In this document: piece by piece, positions 15,858 to 23,442 of the stretch
Numbering within the stretch: the stretch's first letter is position 1
How the letters are laid out: every line of letters begins with the position of its first letter
DNA from: Flavobacterium alvei
Lineage (GTDB): Bacteria; Bacteroidota; Bacteroidia; Flavobacteriales; Flavobacteriaceae
Assembly (NCBI RefSeq): GCF_002920895.1
Contig: NZ_PQVG01000013.1
Location: forward strand, 1 to 35,736
DNA: 35,736 nucleotides
Reading direction: 5' to 3'
Notes under the pieces: model-generated
The model's input: the letters and a program-made list of their open reading frames with translations, nothing else
The model's database searches: none
Told to the model about the DNA's origin: nothing
Made by a program: the position numbers and the translations under genes

Positions 15858-17174
15858 ATGAAAACTCAAGTATTACTATTCGCTCTAATGACTGTGGTTT
15901 TTGCAACCCAAACACAAGGACAAAACAGAACAATTGTAAATGCACAAAATTCTGAAATTAGTGACAATTTAGATTTAAGAGTAGTTGCATCGGTTTTTGG
16001 TGATTCAAAAAACTTAGAAGATTTTGAAAGACGATTGAATGATCCTAAATTACAAATTTCAAATTTAGATTTGAATTATGATGGTCAAGTAGATTATTTA
16101 AGAGTAATTGAATCTATAGAGAAACGCACCCACATCATCATCATTCAATCGGTTTTGAATCGTGATTTATATCAAGATGTTGCCACAATCGAAGTAGAAA
16201 AAAACTGGAACAATAACGTTCGTATTCAAGTAGTAGGTAATTCCTATTTCTATGGCGATAATTATATTTATGAGCCTGTATATTATTACACTCCAATTAT
16301 TTATGCCAACTTTTGGATGTCAAATTATCGTCCTTATTTTTCTAATTGGTGTTGGAATTATTATCCAAGTTATTATTATGCTTGGAATGCCTATCCAGTA
16401 TTTAGATACCGATATAATGTAAATGTTTGTCTGAACAATTATAGTTATAACCGCTATAACTATGTTAGCTACAGAAGAAGCAATTATTCAAATAATTACT
16501 ATTATTCAAATCGCTCAAATGGGTACGAAAGACAACATCCTGATTATTCATTTTCAAGAAGAAATGCTACGGTAAGTAATCGTCACGAATTAGACAAAAT
16601 TAGAAACTCAAGAAATTATGGGACAAGAAATGAAATTGGCTATTCTACAAATAGAAACGAATATTCTAGAACTAATACTCCGCAAAGTAATTCAAATCAA
16701 AGAGACTATTCATATAACAGAACTGAATCTCCAAAAGTAAACATTCCGCAAAGTAATTCAAATCAAAGAGATTATTCTCAAAACAGAACCGAATCTTCAA
16801 GAGCATATGTTCCGCAAAGTAATTCAAATCAAAGAGATTATTCTCAAAACAGAACCGAATCTTCAAGAGCATATGTTCCGCAAAGTAATTCAAACCAAAG
16901 AGATTATTCTCAAAACAGAACTGAATCTCCTAGAGTAAATGTTCCTCAAAGTAATTCAAATCAAAGAGATTATTCTCAAAACAGAACTGAATCTTCAAGA
17001 GTAAATGTTCCTCAAAGTAATTCAAATCAAAGAGATTATTCGCAAAACAGAACTGAATCTCCTAGAGCTACAACTTCGCAAAGAACCGAGTCATCTCAAC
17101 AGAATTCTCCTTCAAGAAATTCTTCATCAAGTGACAATTCTAATTCTTCAAGAAATAACAACAGAAGAACATAA
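15858..17174 (+). CDS. Secreted Tyr/Asn-rich protein with six 22-residue repeats
   Basis: This 438-residue protein has a signal peptide (MKTQVLLFALMTVVFATQTQG). A conserved-looking globular part follows (about 35-115: LRVVASVFGDSKNLEDFERR, then DLNYDGQVDYLRVIE). A middle section (about 130-225) is very rich in tyrosine, asparagine and tryptophan. From residue 275 there are six copies of a 22-residue unit (PQSNSNQRDYSQNRTESxRx), then a Ser/Asn/Arg tail. DxNxDGxxDYLRV resembles a calcium-loop-like motif. The repeat section is intrinsically disordered by composition. Location is envelope or outside; function is unknown. Related proteins with variable tails occur next to sigma operons in Flavobacteriaceae, from memory. 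Confidence 0.82.
   Translation: MKTQVLLFALMTVVFATQTQGQNRTIVNAQNSEISDNLDLRVVASVFGDSKNLEDFERRLNDPKLQISNLDLNYDGQVDYLRVIESIEKRTHIIIIQSVLNRDLYQDVATIEVEKNWNNNVRIQVVGNSYFYGDNYIYEPVYYYTPIIYANFWMSNYRPYFSNWCWNYYPSYYYAWNAYPVFRYRYNVNVCLNNYSYNRYNYVSYRRSNYSNNYYYSNRSNGYERQHPDYSFSRRNATVSNRHELDKIRNSRNYGTRNEIGYSTNRNEYSRTNTPQSNSNQRDYSYNRTESPKVNIPQSNSNQRDYSQNRTESSRAYVPQSNSNQRDYSQNRTESSRAYVPQSNSNQRDYSQNRTESPRVNVPQSNSNQRDYSQNRTESSRVNVPQSNSNQRDYSQNRTESPRATTSQRTESSQQNSPSRNSSSSDNSNSSRNNNRRT
16680..17075 (+). repeat. Six tandem 66-bp coding repeats
   Basis: Units start at 16680, 16746, 16812, 16878, 16944 and 17010, each 66 bp (22 codons, in frame). Units 2 and 3 (16746-16811 and 16812-16877) are identical base for base; the others differ at a few positions each. 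Gain or loss of whole units would keep the reading frame. Confidence 0.95.
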
Positions 17175-17194
17175 AAAAACGTAAAAATTGGATA

Positions 17195-17228
17195 AAAAAA
17201 ACACGGTAAAATTCAACCGTGTTTTTTT
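17195..17228 (+). terminator. Terminator after the repeat protein
   Basis: AAAAAAACACGGT (17195-17207) pairs over 13 bp with ACCGTGTTTTTTT (17216-17228). Confidence 0.9.
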
Positions 17229-17269
17229 ATTTTTTCTTGTTTAAAATTAAATAATATCTTTAAAAAGAT

Positions 17270-17277
17270 TAGATTTG
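17270..17277 (+). promoter_or_regulatory. -7 box of the kup gene
   Basis: TAGATTTG, an exact TAnnTTTG match, ends 24 bases before the kup ATG. No TTG was found at the usual spacing upstream. Confidence 0.45.
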
Positions 17278-17301
17278 CGAAGTTATATTATTTAAATATT
17301 C

Positions 17302-19269
17302 ATGAGCACTACGCACAAAGACTTACATAGTAAGTTAACATTAGGTGGTTTATTAGTTTCATTAGGAATCATTTACGGAGATATTGGAACATCACCATTA
17401 TATGTAATGAAAGCCATAATTGGTCAGCATATCATAAATGCAGATATTGTTTTAGGAGGAATATCGTGTGTTTTTTGGACATTGACTTTACAAACAACCA
17501 TTAAATATGTTTTAATCACATTAAGTGCAGACAACCACGGCGAGGGAGGAATTTTTGCCTTATATGCCTTAGTTAAAAAAACAAAAATACAATGGTTAAT
17601 AGTCCCCGCCATTATTGGAGGTAGCGCCTTACTCGCCGACGGAATCATTACTCCTCCCATTTCAGTATCATCTGCCGTTGAAGGAATCAAAACATTTTAC
17701 CCTAAAATCAATACTATCCCCATTGTAATAGGGATTTTATTTGTACTATTTACCATCCAACAATTTGGTTCAAAATTAGTTGGTCGTTTTTTTGCACCAA
17801 TGATGCTACTTTGGTTTGGAATGTTAGGTATTCTAGGTGCCATTCAAATAGCAGAGCACGTTGAAGTACTAAAAGCTCTCAATCCCTATTATGCCTATCA
17901 TTTATTAACCATTCATCCCGAAGGTTTTTATGTATTAGGATTCGTTTTTCTTTGTACAACTGGAGCCGAAGCTTTATATTCAGATATGGGGCATTGCGGC
18001 CGAAAAAACATCAGAATCAGTTGGATTTTTGTAAAAACTACGCTGATCTTAAATTATTTTGGTCAAGGTGCTTATTTAATTCATCACGAAGGCCAAACAC
18101 TTGTTGGTTTGGGTGGCGAAAACGGGAATCCATTCTATTTAATAATGGCCGATTGGTTTCAACCCATTGGAATCGTAGTGGCTACACTTGCAGCCGTAAT
18201 AGCATCTCAAGCATTGATTAGTGGCTCATTTACATTAATAAATGAAGCTATGCGTTTGAATTTTTGGCCAAAAGTAAAAATAAAATACCCTTCAGAATTA
18301 AAAGGTCAATTGTACATTCCATCCATAAACTGGTTATTATTTTTAGGCTGTGTTGGCGTTGTTTTACATTTTGAAAAATCAAGCAATATGGAACACGCTT
18401 ATGGTTTAGCTATCATTTTGTGTATGATAATGACCACTATTTTACTCAATTATTATATGATATTAAAAAGAGTGAAATTATACTTTATGGTGCCAATTAT
18501 AACCATATATCTTACCATTGAAGGCGGTTTTTTCATCTCGAACGTTACAAAATTTGCCGAAGGTGGTTATGTAACTTTAATCATTGCATTTCTCTTAATT
18601 TCCATTATGACCATTTGGTATTTTGCTAAAAAAATTAACAAAAGCTATACTCAAATTGTTAAAGTTGAGGATTATAAAAAAGTATTATTGGAACTAAGCG
18701 ATGATTTATCCATACCCAAATATGCTACCCATTTAATTTATATGACAAATGCTGGTAGAACCGATGAAATAGAGGAAAAAGTAATGTACTCCATTTTGCG
18801 AAAAAGACCAAAGCGAGCCGATATTTATTGGTTTGTTCACGTAAATATCTTAAACGAACCCTATAAAACGGAATACAAAGTAACTGAAATTGCTGAAGAC
18901 ACACTATTCAGAGTAGATTTTAATCTTGGTTTCAGAGAACCCACAAAAATCAATTTGATGTTTAAAGAAGTTATCAAAGATATGGTGAAAAAAGGAGAAG
19001 TAGATGTTACTAGTAGATATGAATCTTTGAATAAAAACAATATTATTGGTGATTTCAAATTTGTGTTATCCGAAAAATATTTATCTAATGATAGCGATTT
19101 GACTTTCTTCGAAAAAATAATTATGAACTCTTATTTCTTTATCAAAAAACTAAGTCTTTCCGAAGAAAGCGCTTTTGGTTTAGATAGTGGTTCTGTAAAA
19201 ATCGAAAAATTCCCAATGGTGCTTCACGCTCCAGAAAATATTGGTTTAACGAGAATTAATAACGACTAA
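17302..19269 (+). CDS. kup: KUP family potassium uptake transporter
   Basis: This 655-residue inner membrane protein imports potassium, most likely by proton symport. The KUP signature is at the N-terminus (LGIIYGDIGTSPLYVMKAII, 21-40). About twelve hydrophobic segments follow to residue 450, including GGEGGIFALYAL-type (DNHGEGGIFALYALV), LLADGIITPPISVSSAVEG and TTGAEALYSDMGHCG blocks, all typical of the family. A hydrophilic cytoplasmic domain of about 200 residues forms the C-terminus. The length matches KUP proteins of 620-680 residues. It is a single-gene unit with a terminator at 19286-19318; no kdp or trk genes are nearby. Confidence 0.95.
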   Translation: MSTTHKDLHSKLTLGGLLVSLGIIYGDIGTSPLYVMKAIIGQHIINADIVLGGISCVFWTLTLQTTIKYVLITLSADNHGEGGIFALYALVKKTKIQWLIVPAIIGGSALLADGIITPPISVSSAVEGIKTFYPKINTIPIVIGILFVLFTIQQFGSKLVGRFFAPMMLLWFGMLGILGAIQIAEHVEVLKALNPYYAYHLLTIHPEGFYVLGFVFLCTTGAEALYSDMGHCGRKNIRISWIFVKTTLILNYFGQGAYLIHHEGQTLVGLGGENGNPFYLIMADWFQPIGIVVATLAAVIASQALISGSFTLINEAMRLNFWPKVKIKYPSELKGQLYIPSINWLLFLGCVGVVLHFEKSSNMEHAYGLAIILCMIMTTILLNYYMILKRVKLYFMVPIITIYLTIEGGFFISNVTKFAEGGYVTLIIAFLLISIMTIWYFAKKINKSYTQIVKVEDYKKVLLELSDDLSIPKYATHLIYMTNAGRTDEIEEKVMYSILRKRPKRADIYWFVHVNILNEPYKTEYKVTEIAEDTLFRVDFNLGFREPTKINLMFKEVIKDMVKKGEVDVTSRYESLNKNNIIGDFKFVLSEKYLSNDSDLTFFEKIIMNSYFFIKKLSLSEESAFGLDSGSVKIEKFPMVLHAPENIGLTRINND

Positions 19270-19285
19270 TCATTTGTTCAATTAT

Positions 19286-19318
19286 AAAAAAACACTGCTT
19301 TGGAAGCAGTGTTTTTTT
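19286..19318 (+). terminator. Terminator of kup
   Basis: AACACTGCTT (19291-19300) pairs with AAGCAGTGTT (19304-19313) around a TGG loop, flanked by A5 and T5 or more that extend the stem. Confidence 0.88.
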
Positions 19319-19356
19319 TGTGAAAAATATAAAACAAACTTTTAATCATTTAGTAG

Positions 19357-19364
19357 TACCTTTG
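19357..19364 (+). promoter_or_regulatory. -7 box of the RsmB-like gene
   Basis: TACCTTTG, an exact TAnnTTTG match, lies 17 bases before the ATG at 19382, implying a leader of only about 10 nt. Confidence 0.45.
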
Positions 19365-19381
19365 CACCTCAATTATTTAAA

Positions 19382-20596
19382 ATGAGATTACACAGAAATT
19401 TAGTTTACACCACCATCGACGCTTTGAATGCCATCTTCAATGAAGGAGAATATGCTGATAAAGTTGTTGCAAGATCCTTAAAAAAAGACAAACGTTGGGG
19501 AAGCTCTGATAGAAAATTTGTTGCCGAAACCATCTACGAAATTGTACGCTGGAAAAGATTATATTCAGAAATAGCCGAAGTGAAAGAACCTTTTGATAGA
19601 GATAATCTTTGGAGAATGTTTTCTGTTTGGGCAGTCTTGAGAGGCTATCCTATCCCCGATTGGCGCCAATTAGAAGGAACTCCTGAAAGAAAAATAAAAG
19701 GGCGTTTTGACGAACTTTCAAAAATTAGAACCCTTAAAGAATCTATCCCCGATTGGATGGACGAATTGGGCGTGAAAGAATTAGGCGAAAAAGTTTGGGC
19801 AAAAGAAATCGCAGCTCAAAACCAGCCAGCCAAAGTAATTCTGAGAACTAACACTTTAAAAACCACCAAGGAACAATTAAGAGCCATTTTAATGGACTTG
19901 AACATTGAAACCGAATACTTGAAAGACCAACCTGATGCTTTAGTACTAAAAGAAAGAGCGAACGTTTTCTTGACCGATGCATTCAAACAAGGTTTATTTG
20001 AAGTTCAGGATGCCAATTCACAACTTGTTGCTGCTTTTCTTGATGTAAAACCTGGAATGCGAGTGGTTGACACTTGTGCAGGTGCAGGTGGAAAAACTTT
20101 GCACATTGCTGCTTTGATGGAAAACAAAGGCCAATTGATTGCAATGGATTTATACGAAAGTAAATTGAAGCAATTGAAATTGAGAGCCAAAAGAGACGGA
20201 GCTTTCAATATTGAATATCGTATTATTGATTCTACAAAAGTCATTAAAAAATTACACGAAAGAGCCGATAGAGTTTTAATCGATGCTCCTTGCAGCGGTT
20301 TGGGAGTTTTGAAAAGAAATCCAGATGCTAAATGGAAATTACAACCCGAATTCATTGACAACATTCGTAAAGTTCAAGCCGAAGTTTTAGAGAATTATTC
20401 TAAAATTGTAAAACCTGGCGGAAAACTAGTTTATGCAACTTGTTCTGTTTTACCTTCTGAAAATCAAGAGCAGGTCGAAAAATTCTTGAAAACCGAAATC
20501 GGAAAACAATTCAACTTCATAAAAGATCAAAAAATATTGGCTCACGAGTCTGGCTTTGATGGTTTTTATATGGCTTTGTTGGAACGAAAAGAATAA
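19382..20596 (+). CDS. RsmB-type RNA (cytosine-5) methyltransferase
   Basis: This 404-residue enzyme methylates cytosine C5 in RNA, probably rRNA. The SAM-binding motif DTCAGAGGKTLHIAAL begins at D230. The two catalytic cysteines of m5C RNA methyltransferases are present: C304 in DAPCSGLG and C354 in YATCSVLPSENQ, the latter expected to be the nucleophile. The N-terminal 140 residues are helical and basic and likely correspond to the RNA-binding (NusB-like) part of RsmB. E. coli RsmB modifies C967 of 16S rRNA; whether the same base is used here is not known. It is monocistronic, with a terminator at 20631-20667. Confidence 0.88.
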   Translation: MRLHRNLVYTTIDALNAIFNEGEYADKVVARSLKKDKRWGSSDRKFVAETIYEIVRWKRLYSEIAEVKEPFDRDNLWRMFSVWAVLRGYPIPDWRQLEGTPERKIKGRFDELSKIRTLKESIPDWMDELGVKELGEKVWAKEIAAQNQPAKVILRTNTLKTTKEQLRAILMDLNIETEYLKDQPDALVLKERANVFLTDAFKQGLFEVQDANSQLVAAFLDVKPGMRVVDTCAGAGGKTLHIAALMENKGQLIAMDLYESKLKQLKLRAKRDGAFNIEYRIIDSTKVIKKLHERADRVLIDAPCSGLGVLKRNPDAKWKLQPEFIDNIRKVQAEVLENYSKIVKPGGKLVYATCSVLPSENQEQVEKFLKTEIGKQFNFIKDQKILAHESGFDGFYMALLERKE

Positions 20597-20630
20597 GTTT
20601 TTCAAAAGACAGATTTTTGTACACAGAATA

Positions 20631-20667
20631 AAAAAAAGTGATTTTCAATATGAAAATCACTTTTTTT
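20631..20667. terminator. Bidirectional terminator, RsmB-like and DUF3820 genes
   Basis: The 17-base arms 20631-20647 (AAAAAAAGTGATTTTCA) and 20651-20667 are exact reverse complements with a 3-base loop. The hairpin lies between two convergent genes and has A and T runs on its two sides. Confidence 0.9.
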
Positions 20668-20680
20668 ATGGGCAATTTTT

Positions 20681-20911
20681 TTATGGTTTTGGATACCGTT
20701 TTTTAATATTTCGGATTAATTCTTCGAGACCATTGAGTTTCAGTTCATAAATTAATTGCAACTGCTGTCCGAGTTCTCCATTTGGAAAACCTTTATTGGA
20801 ATACCAAACCACATAATATTCTGGCAAATCTATCAAATATTTGCCTTCATATTTACCAAAAGGCATTTTGGTATGAGCCAATTTGATAAGTTGTTTTTGG
20901 TCTTGTTCCAT
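20681..20911 (-). CDS. DUF3820 family protein
   Basis: This 76-residue protein contains the DUF3820 pattern: MPFGKYEGKYLIDLPEYYVV, then WYSNKGFPNGELGQQLQ and a basic C-terminus (IRNIKKRYPKP). The family has been named putative quorum-sensing-regulated virulence factor after one Pseudomonas member, but no biochemical function is established and that name should not be read as a function here. There is no signal peptide. It is downstream of and codirectional with OsmC (54 bases apart), with a TCAGT repeat in between, so co-transcription is possible. Confidence 0.82.
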   Translation of the reverse strand: MEQDQKQLIKLAHTKMPFGKYEGKYLIDLPEYYVVWYSNKGFPNGELGQQLQLIYELKLNGLEELIRNIKKRYPKP

Positions 20912-20930
20912 TTTCTTTTTGACTATTCCA

Positions 20931-20965
20931 ACACTGCAAACTGCGACTGTAAACTGAATACTAGA
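20931..20965 (-). repeat. TCAGT-type repeat after the OsmC gene
   Basis: On the minus strand, right after the OsmC TAA, the sequence reads TCTAGTATTCAGTTTACAGT and then CGCAGTTTGCAGTGTTGG. It is a member of the family also seen at 9866, 9961 and 33030. Confidence 0.6.
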
Positions 20966-21367
20966 TTATTTCCAATTAAAACTAATCTTCTTCTCGATTT
21001 CGGGATTTAAACTCAAGAAAACAGGACAGGTCATAGCGGTTCTTTCGAGAATTATTCTGTCTTTTTGATCTGCAACTCCAACCATATTAAACCTAATTTC
21101 GATTGCTCCAATTCGTCTAGGTTCTGCATTCATAACCTTGGTGACTTCGGCGGTTGAACCTGTGAAATCAACATTCAAACTATTGGCTTTTATCCCCATA
21201 ACAGTCATTGCACAACTAGCCAAAGCATTGGCAACAGTATCCGTTGGAGAGAATGCTTCTCCTTTTCCGTTATTGTCTAAAGGTGCGTCCGATATGATTT
21301 CACTTCCCGATTGTAGATGTATGGACGATGTTCTTAAATCGCCTAAATAGGTTACTTTTGAGGTCAT
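20966..21367 (-). CDS. OsmC family peroxiredoxin-like protein
   Basis: This 133-residue protein has the OsmC/Ohr fold signature. The two family cysteines are C52 in ALASCAMTVMGIKA and C114 in TAMTCPVFLSLNPEI; in Ohr and OsmC they reduce organic hydroperoxides by forming a disulfide. The NGKGEAFSPTDTVANALA segment before C52 is typical. It is shorter than Ohr and lacks Ohr-specific context, so the general OsmC/YhfA-type subgroup is more likely than a dedicated organic hydroperoxide resistance enzyme. It is cytoplasmic and lies upstream of DUF3820 on the same strand. Confidence 0.88.
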   Translation of the reverse strand: MTSKVTYLGDLRTSSIHLQSGSEIISDAPLDNNGKGEAFSPTDTVANALASCAMTVMGIKANSLNVDFTGSTAEVTKVMNAEPRRIGAIEIRFNMVGVADQKDRIILERTAMTCPVFLSLNPEIEKKISFNWK

Positions 21368-21413
21368 TTTTTTGAATTATGAGTTATGAATTATGCAAAC
21401 TGATTATGGAACA
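21368..21413 (-). repeat. Short-word repeat after the LysM gene
   Basis: On the minus strand, after the TAG stop of the LysM gene, the sequence runs TGTTCCATAATCAGTTTGCA and then three near copies of TAATTCATAA/CTCATAATTC. It is related in position and style to the TCAGT repeats of this window, though less regular. Confidence 0.5.
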
Positions 21414-23336
21414 CTAATTCGCTACTTTTATGGTCAAATCGGTGTCGTAATACAAGATATAAATTCCTTTATTAGTAAAGCCTCCGTCGGCTTTTTTGTA
21501 ATATTCAAACTTGTTATCGACTTGTTCTGTCGCTGTAGATTCAGCAGTTTCTTGATAGCTTTTTCCTTGTGACAAACGCAATAAGGTATCAAAAGTCACA
21601 TCAAATCCTCGAGTAGCAAAAGTGCTTGGAGCAATTTTGTTTTTCTTTCTATACTCTTTTTCAAAAATGAGTGCCTCGGTCGATTCGTTTTCACGACTTA
21701 TCGAAGGATACATCAATTTCAATTTGGTCAAATTCTCAAAACTGATTTCATCCGTATCTAAGGTTTCGTTGGGTTCCATAATCACCAATTGCACATTATA
21801 TTTTGCCATAACACTCATCATCGTTGACATAGTCCATTTAATCATTCCTGTGTTTTCAGAAGCCAAGACTACATAATTCACTTTGTCTTTTACTAGTAAA
21901 CCTTTCAAACTTTCTGCTGATAAACTTCCATTTTCAAGTAAAGCGGCAAATTGAACCTGACTATAATTTTGCTGAATAAATTGTCTGGCCGATTCCTTTT
22001 TCTTATCGACAACGGCTATGATATTTCCATTTTTTGCGATCATATATTCGAAAACAGCTCTTTTCAAAACTTCGGCTGAAGGGATGGTTTGGTACAGATT
22101 AGGAAACGAATTTCCAATGTCTTTGGACAAAGGCGAAATTACAGCAACATTCTTACTACTGACCAAAGCAGCTGTTTTTTCGACATTATTTTGATAGAAA
22201 GGACCAATTATAGCATCGGCAGATTCTAGATTTTGTTGCTGATTGATGTTCGAAATATTGGAACTATTTTTAGTTTCTTGCGAATCAAAAATGCTAACAT
22301 CTACAGGAACTCCAATGGTTTTAGCAGAATCTATTGCCATTAATGCACCTGAATAAAAATCCAAAGTCATATTCAAAAACTTGTCTTTTTTCAAACGAGT
22401 TGCTGTCGAATTTATAGTATCTCCTTCGATTTTAGACAAATTAAAAGGCAACAATAAGACCAATTTTTTTCGGTCATTATTTCCGCTTTTCACAGTCATA
22501 GTTGCATAGGCTTTTTTTGCTTCTGCTTCCTTCGGAATCGCAGCATATTCAGACACTTTGATTTCCATTCCAATTTCCACACCATTGGCTAAGGCTGGAT
22601 TCAAAAATAGAAATTCGTCCTGTGACAAACCTGACATTTTTGACAAGCTATACAAGGTCTCCTTAGGCTTTACAACATAAGTTATATAATTTACTTTTGG
22701 AACAATAGGTTTCACCATTTCCTTTTGAGGTGCTGCAGCTACTACTTTGGGAGCAGTTCCTTTGATTACTAATTTTTGTCCAACGGTTAAACTAGGAATA
22801 ATTTCGGGATTCCTTTTTTCTAATTCTTCAATGGTAATTCCATATTGTTTGGCAATAGAAAATTTTGTCTCTTTAGGAAGGACTTCGTGATAAACTACTT
22901 TTTCTGGAGTTGAAGTCACTGTTTTTGAAACAGTATTCGAAGGAATAACAAGGGTTTGTCCTATTTGTAAACCTAACTTTTCTAAATCGGGATTGGCTTT
23001 TTTTAAGGCTTCATCAGTAACGCCATATTTATTTTCGATTCCAAATAAGGTTTCTTTGGGTTCAACTTTATGGGTCTTAACTTGTGAATTTGGTTTTGCT
23101 GGAATTACCGCCACAGCACTTGCTTTTTTAGGAATAAACAAAACACTATTAGGTTTCAAACCAGTTTGAGCATCGGGATTTAATTTATAAATATCATACG
23201 GAGTAACCTTGTATTTTTGGGCAATTTGGCCAATTGTTTCGCCTTTTTCAACTTTGTGAGTTGTGTTTTTTTCTTGTGAAAACCCCTTTGAAGAAAAAAC
23301 AAAAGTGCTCAAAAATACTATGATAAAATATTTCAT
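21414..23336 (-). CDS. Four-LysM protein with a ligand-binding (PBP1-like) domain
   Basis: This 640-residue exported protein begins with a signal peptide (MKYFIIVFLSTFVFSSKGFS). Four LysM domains follow at about 27-69, 89-132, 150-192 and 219-261; each has the family pattern VxxKETxxxIxxxYGxT...LxxxNP. LysM binds peptidoglycan glycans. Residues 285-640 look like a type I periplasmic binding fold (LVLLLPFNLSKIEG, ADAIIGPFYQNNVEKTAAL, VAVISPLSKDI, and VTFDTLLRLSQG near the end), as found in amino-acid-binding proteins and LpoA-type cell-wall synthesis activators. It may anchor to the wall and sense or regulate cell-wall synthesis; that is inference. It lies downstream of guaA, with its own promoter at 23366-23400. 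Confidence 0.88.
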   Translation of the reverse strand: MKYFIIVFLSTFVFSSKGFSQEKNTTHKVEKGETIGQIAQKYKVTPYDIYKLNPDAQTGLKPNSVLFIPKKASAVAVIPAKPNSQVKTHKVEPKETLFGIENKYGVTDEALKKANPDLEKLGLQIGQTLVIPSNTVSKTVTSTPEKVVYHEVLPKETKFSIAKQYGITIEELEKRNPEIIPSLTVGQKLVIKGTAPKVVAAAPQKEMVKPIVPKVNYITYVVKPKETLYSLSKMSGLSQDEFLFLNPALANGVEIGMEIKVSEYAAIPKEAEAKKAYATMTVKSGNNDRKKLVLLLPFNLSKIEGDTINSTATRLKKDKFLNMTLDFYSGALMAIDSAKTIGVPVDVSIFDSQETKNSSNISNINQQQNLESADAIIGPFYQNNVEKTAALVSSKNVAVISPLSKDIGNSFPNLYQTIPSAEVLKRAVFEYMIAKNGNIIAVVDKKKESARQFIQQNYSQVQFAALLENGSLSAESLKGLLVKDKVNYVVLASENTGMIKWTMSTMMSVMAKYNVQLVIMEPNETLDTDEISFENLTKLKLMYPSISRENESTEALIFEKEYRKKNKIAPSTFATRGFDVTFDTLLRLSQGKSYQETAESTATEQVDNKFEYYKKADGGFTNKGIYILYYDTDLTIKVAN

Positions 23337-23365
23337 CTGATTGATATTGTATAAATTTAGTTTTT

Positions 23366-23400
23366 CAAAGATAACAAAACGGTATCAAATTTTATTCCAA
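23366..23400 (-). promoter_or_regulatory. Promoter of the LysM gene
   Basis: The minus-strand -7 box TATCTTTG (23373 to 23366) has a TTG (23400 to 23398) 24 bases upstream. The promoter overlaps the guaA terminator at 23380-23412. Confidence 0.55.
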
Positions 23401-23412
23401 AATCTGATACCG
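23380..23412 (-). terminator. Terminator of guaA
   Basis: CGGTATCA (23380-23387) pairs with TGATACCG (23405-23412). On the minus strand the hairpin is followed by TTTTGTT, and it lies 30 bases beyond the guaA stop. Confidence 0.72.
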
Positions 23413-23442
23413 CTTTTATATAATTTCCATTTTTTTAATGGA

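Noticed and set aside
16672..16893. Open minus-strand frame with internal repeats over the 66-bp repeats
   Set aside because: It is the antisense reading of the tandem repeats in the secreted protein gene; its repeated composition comes from the sense strand.
16680..17075. CRISPR-like regular spacing
   Set aside because: The repeats are contiguous 66-bp in-frame coding units without unique spacers, and no cas genes are present.
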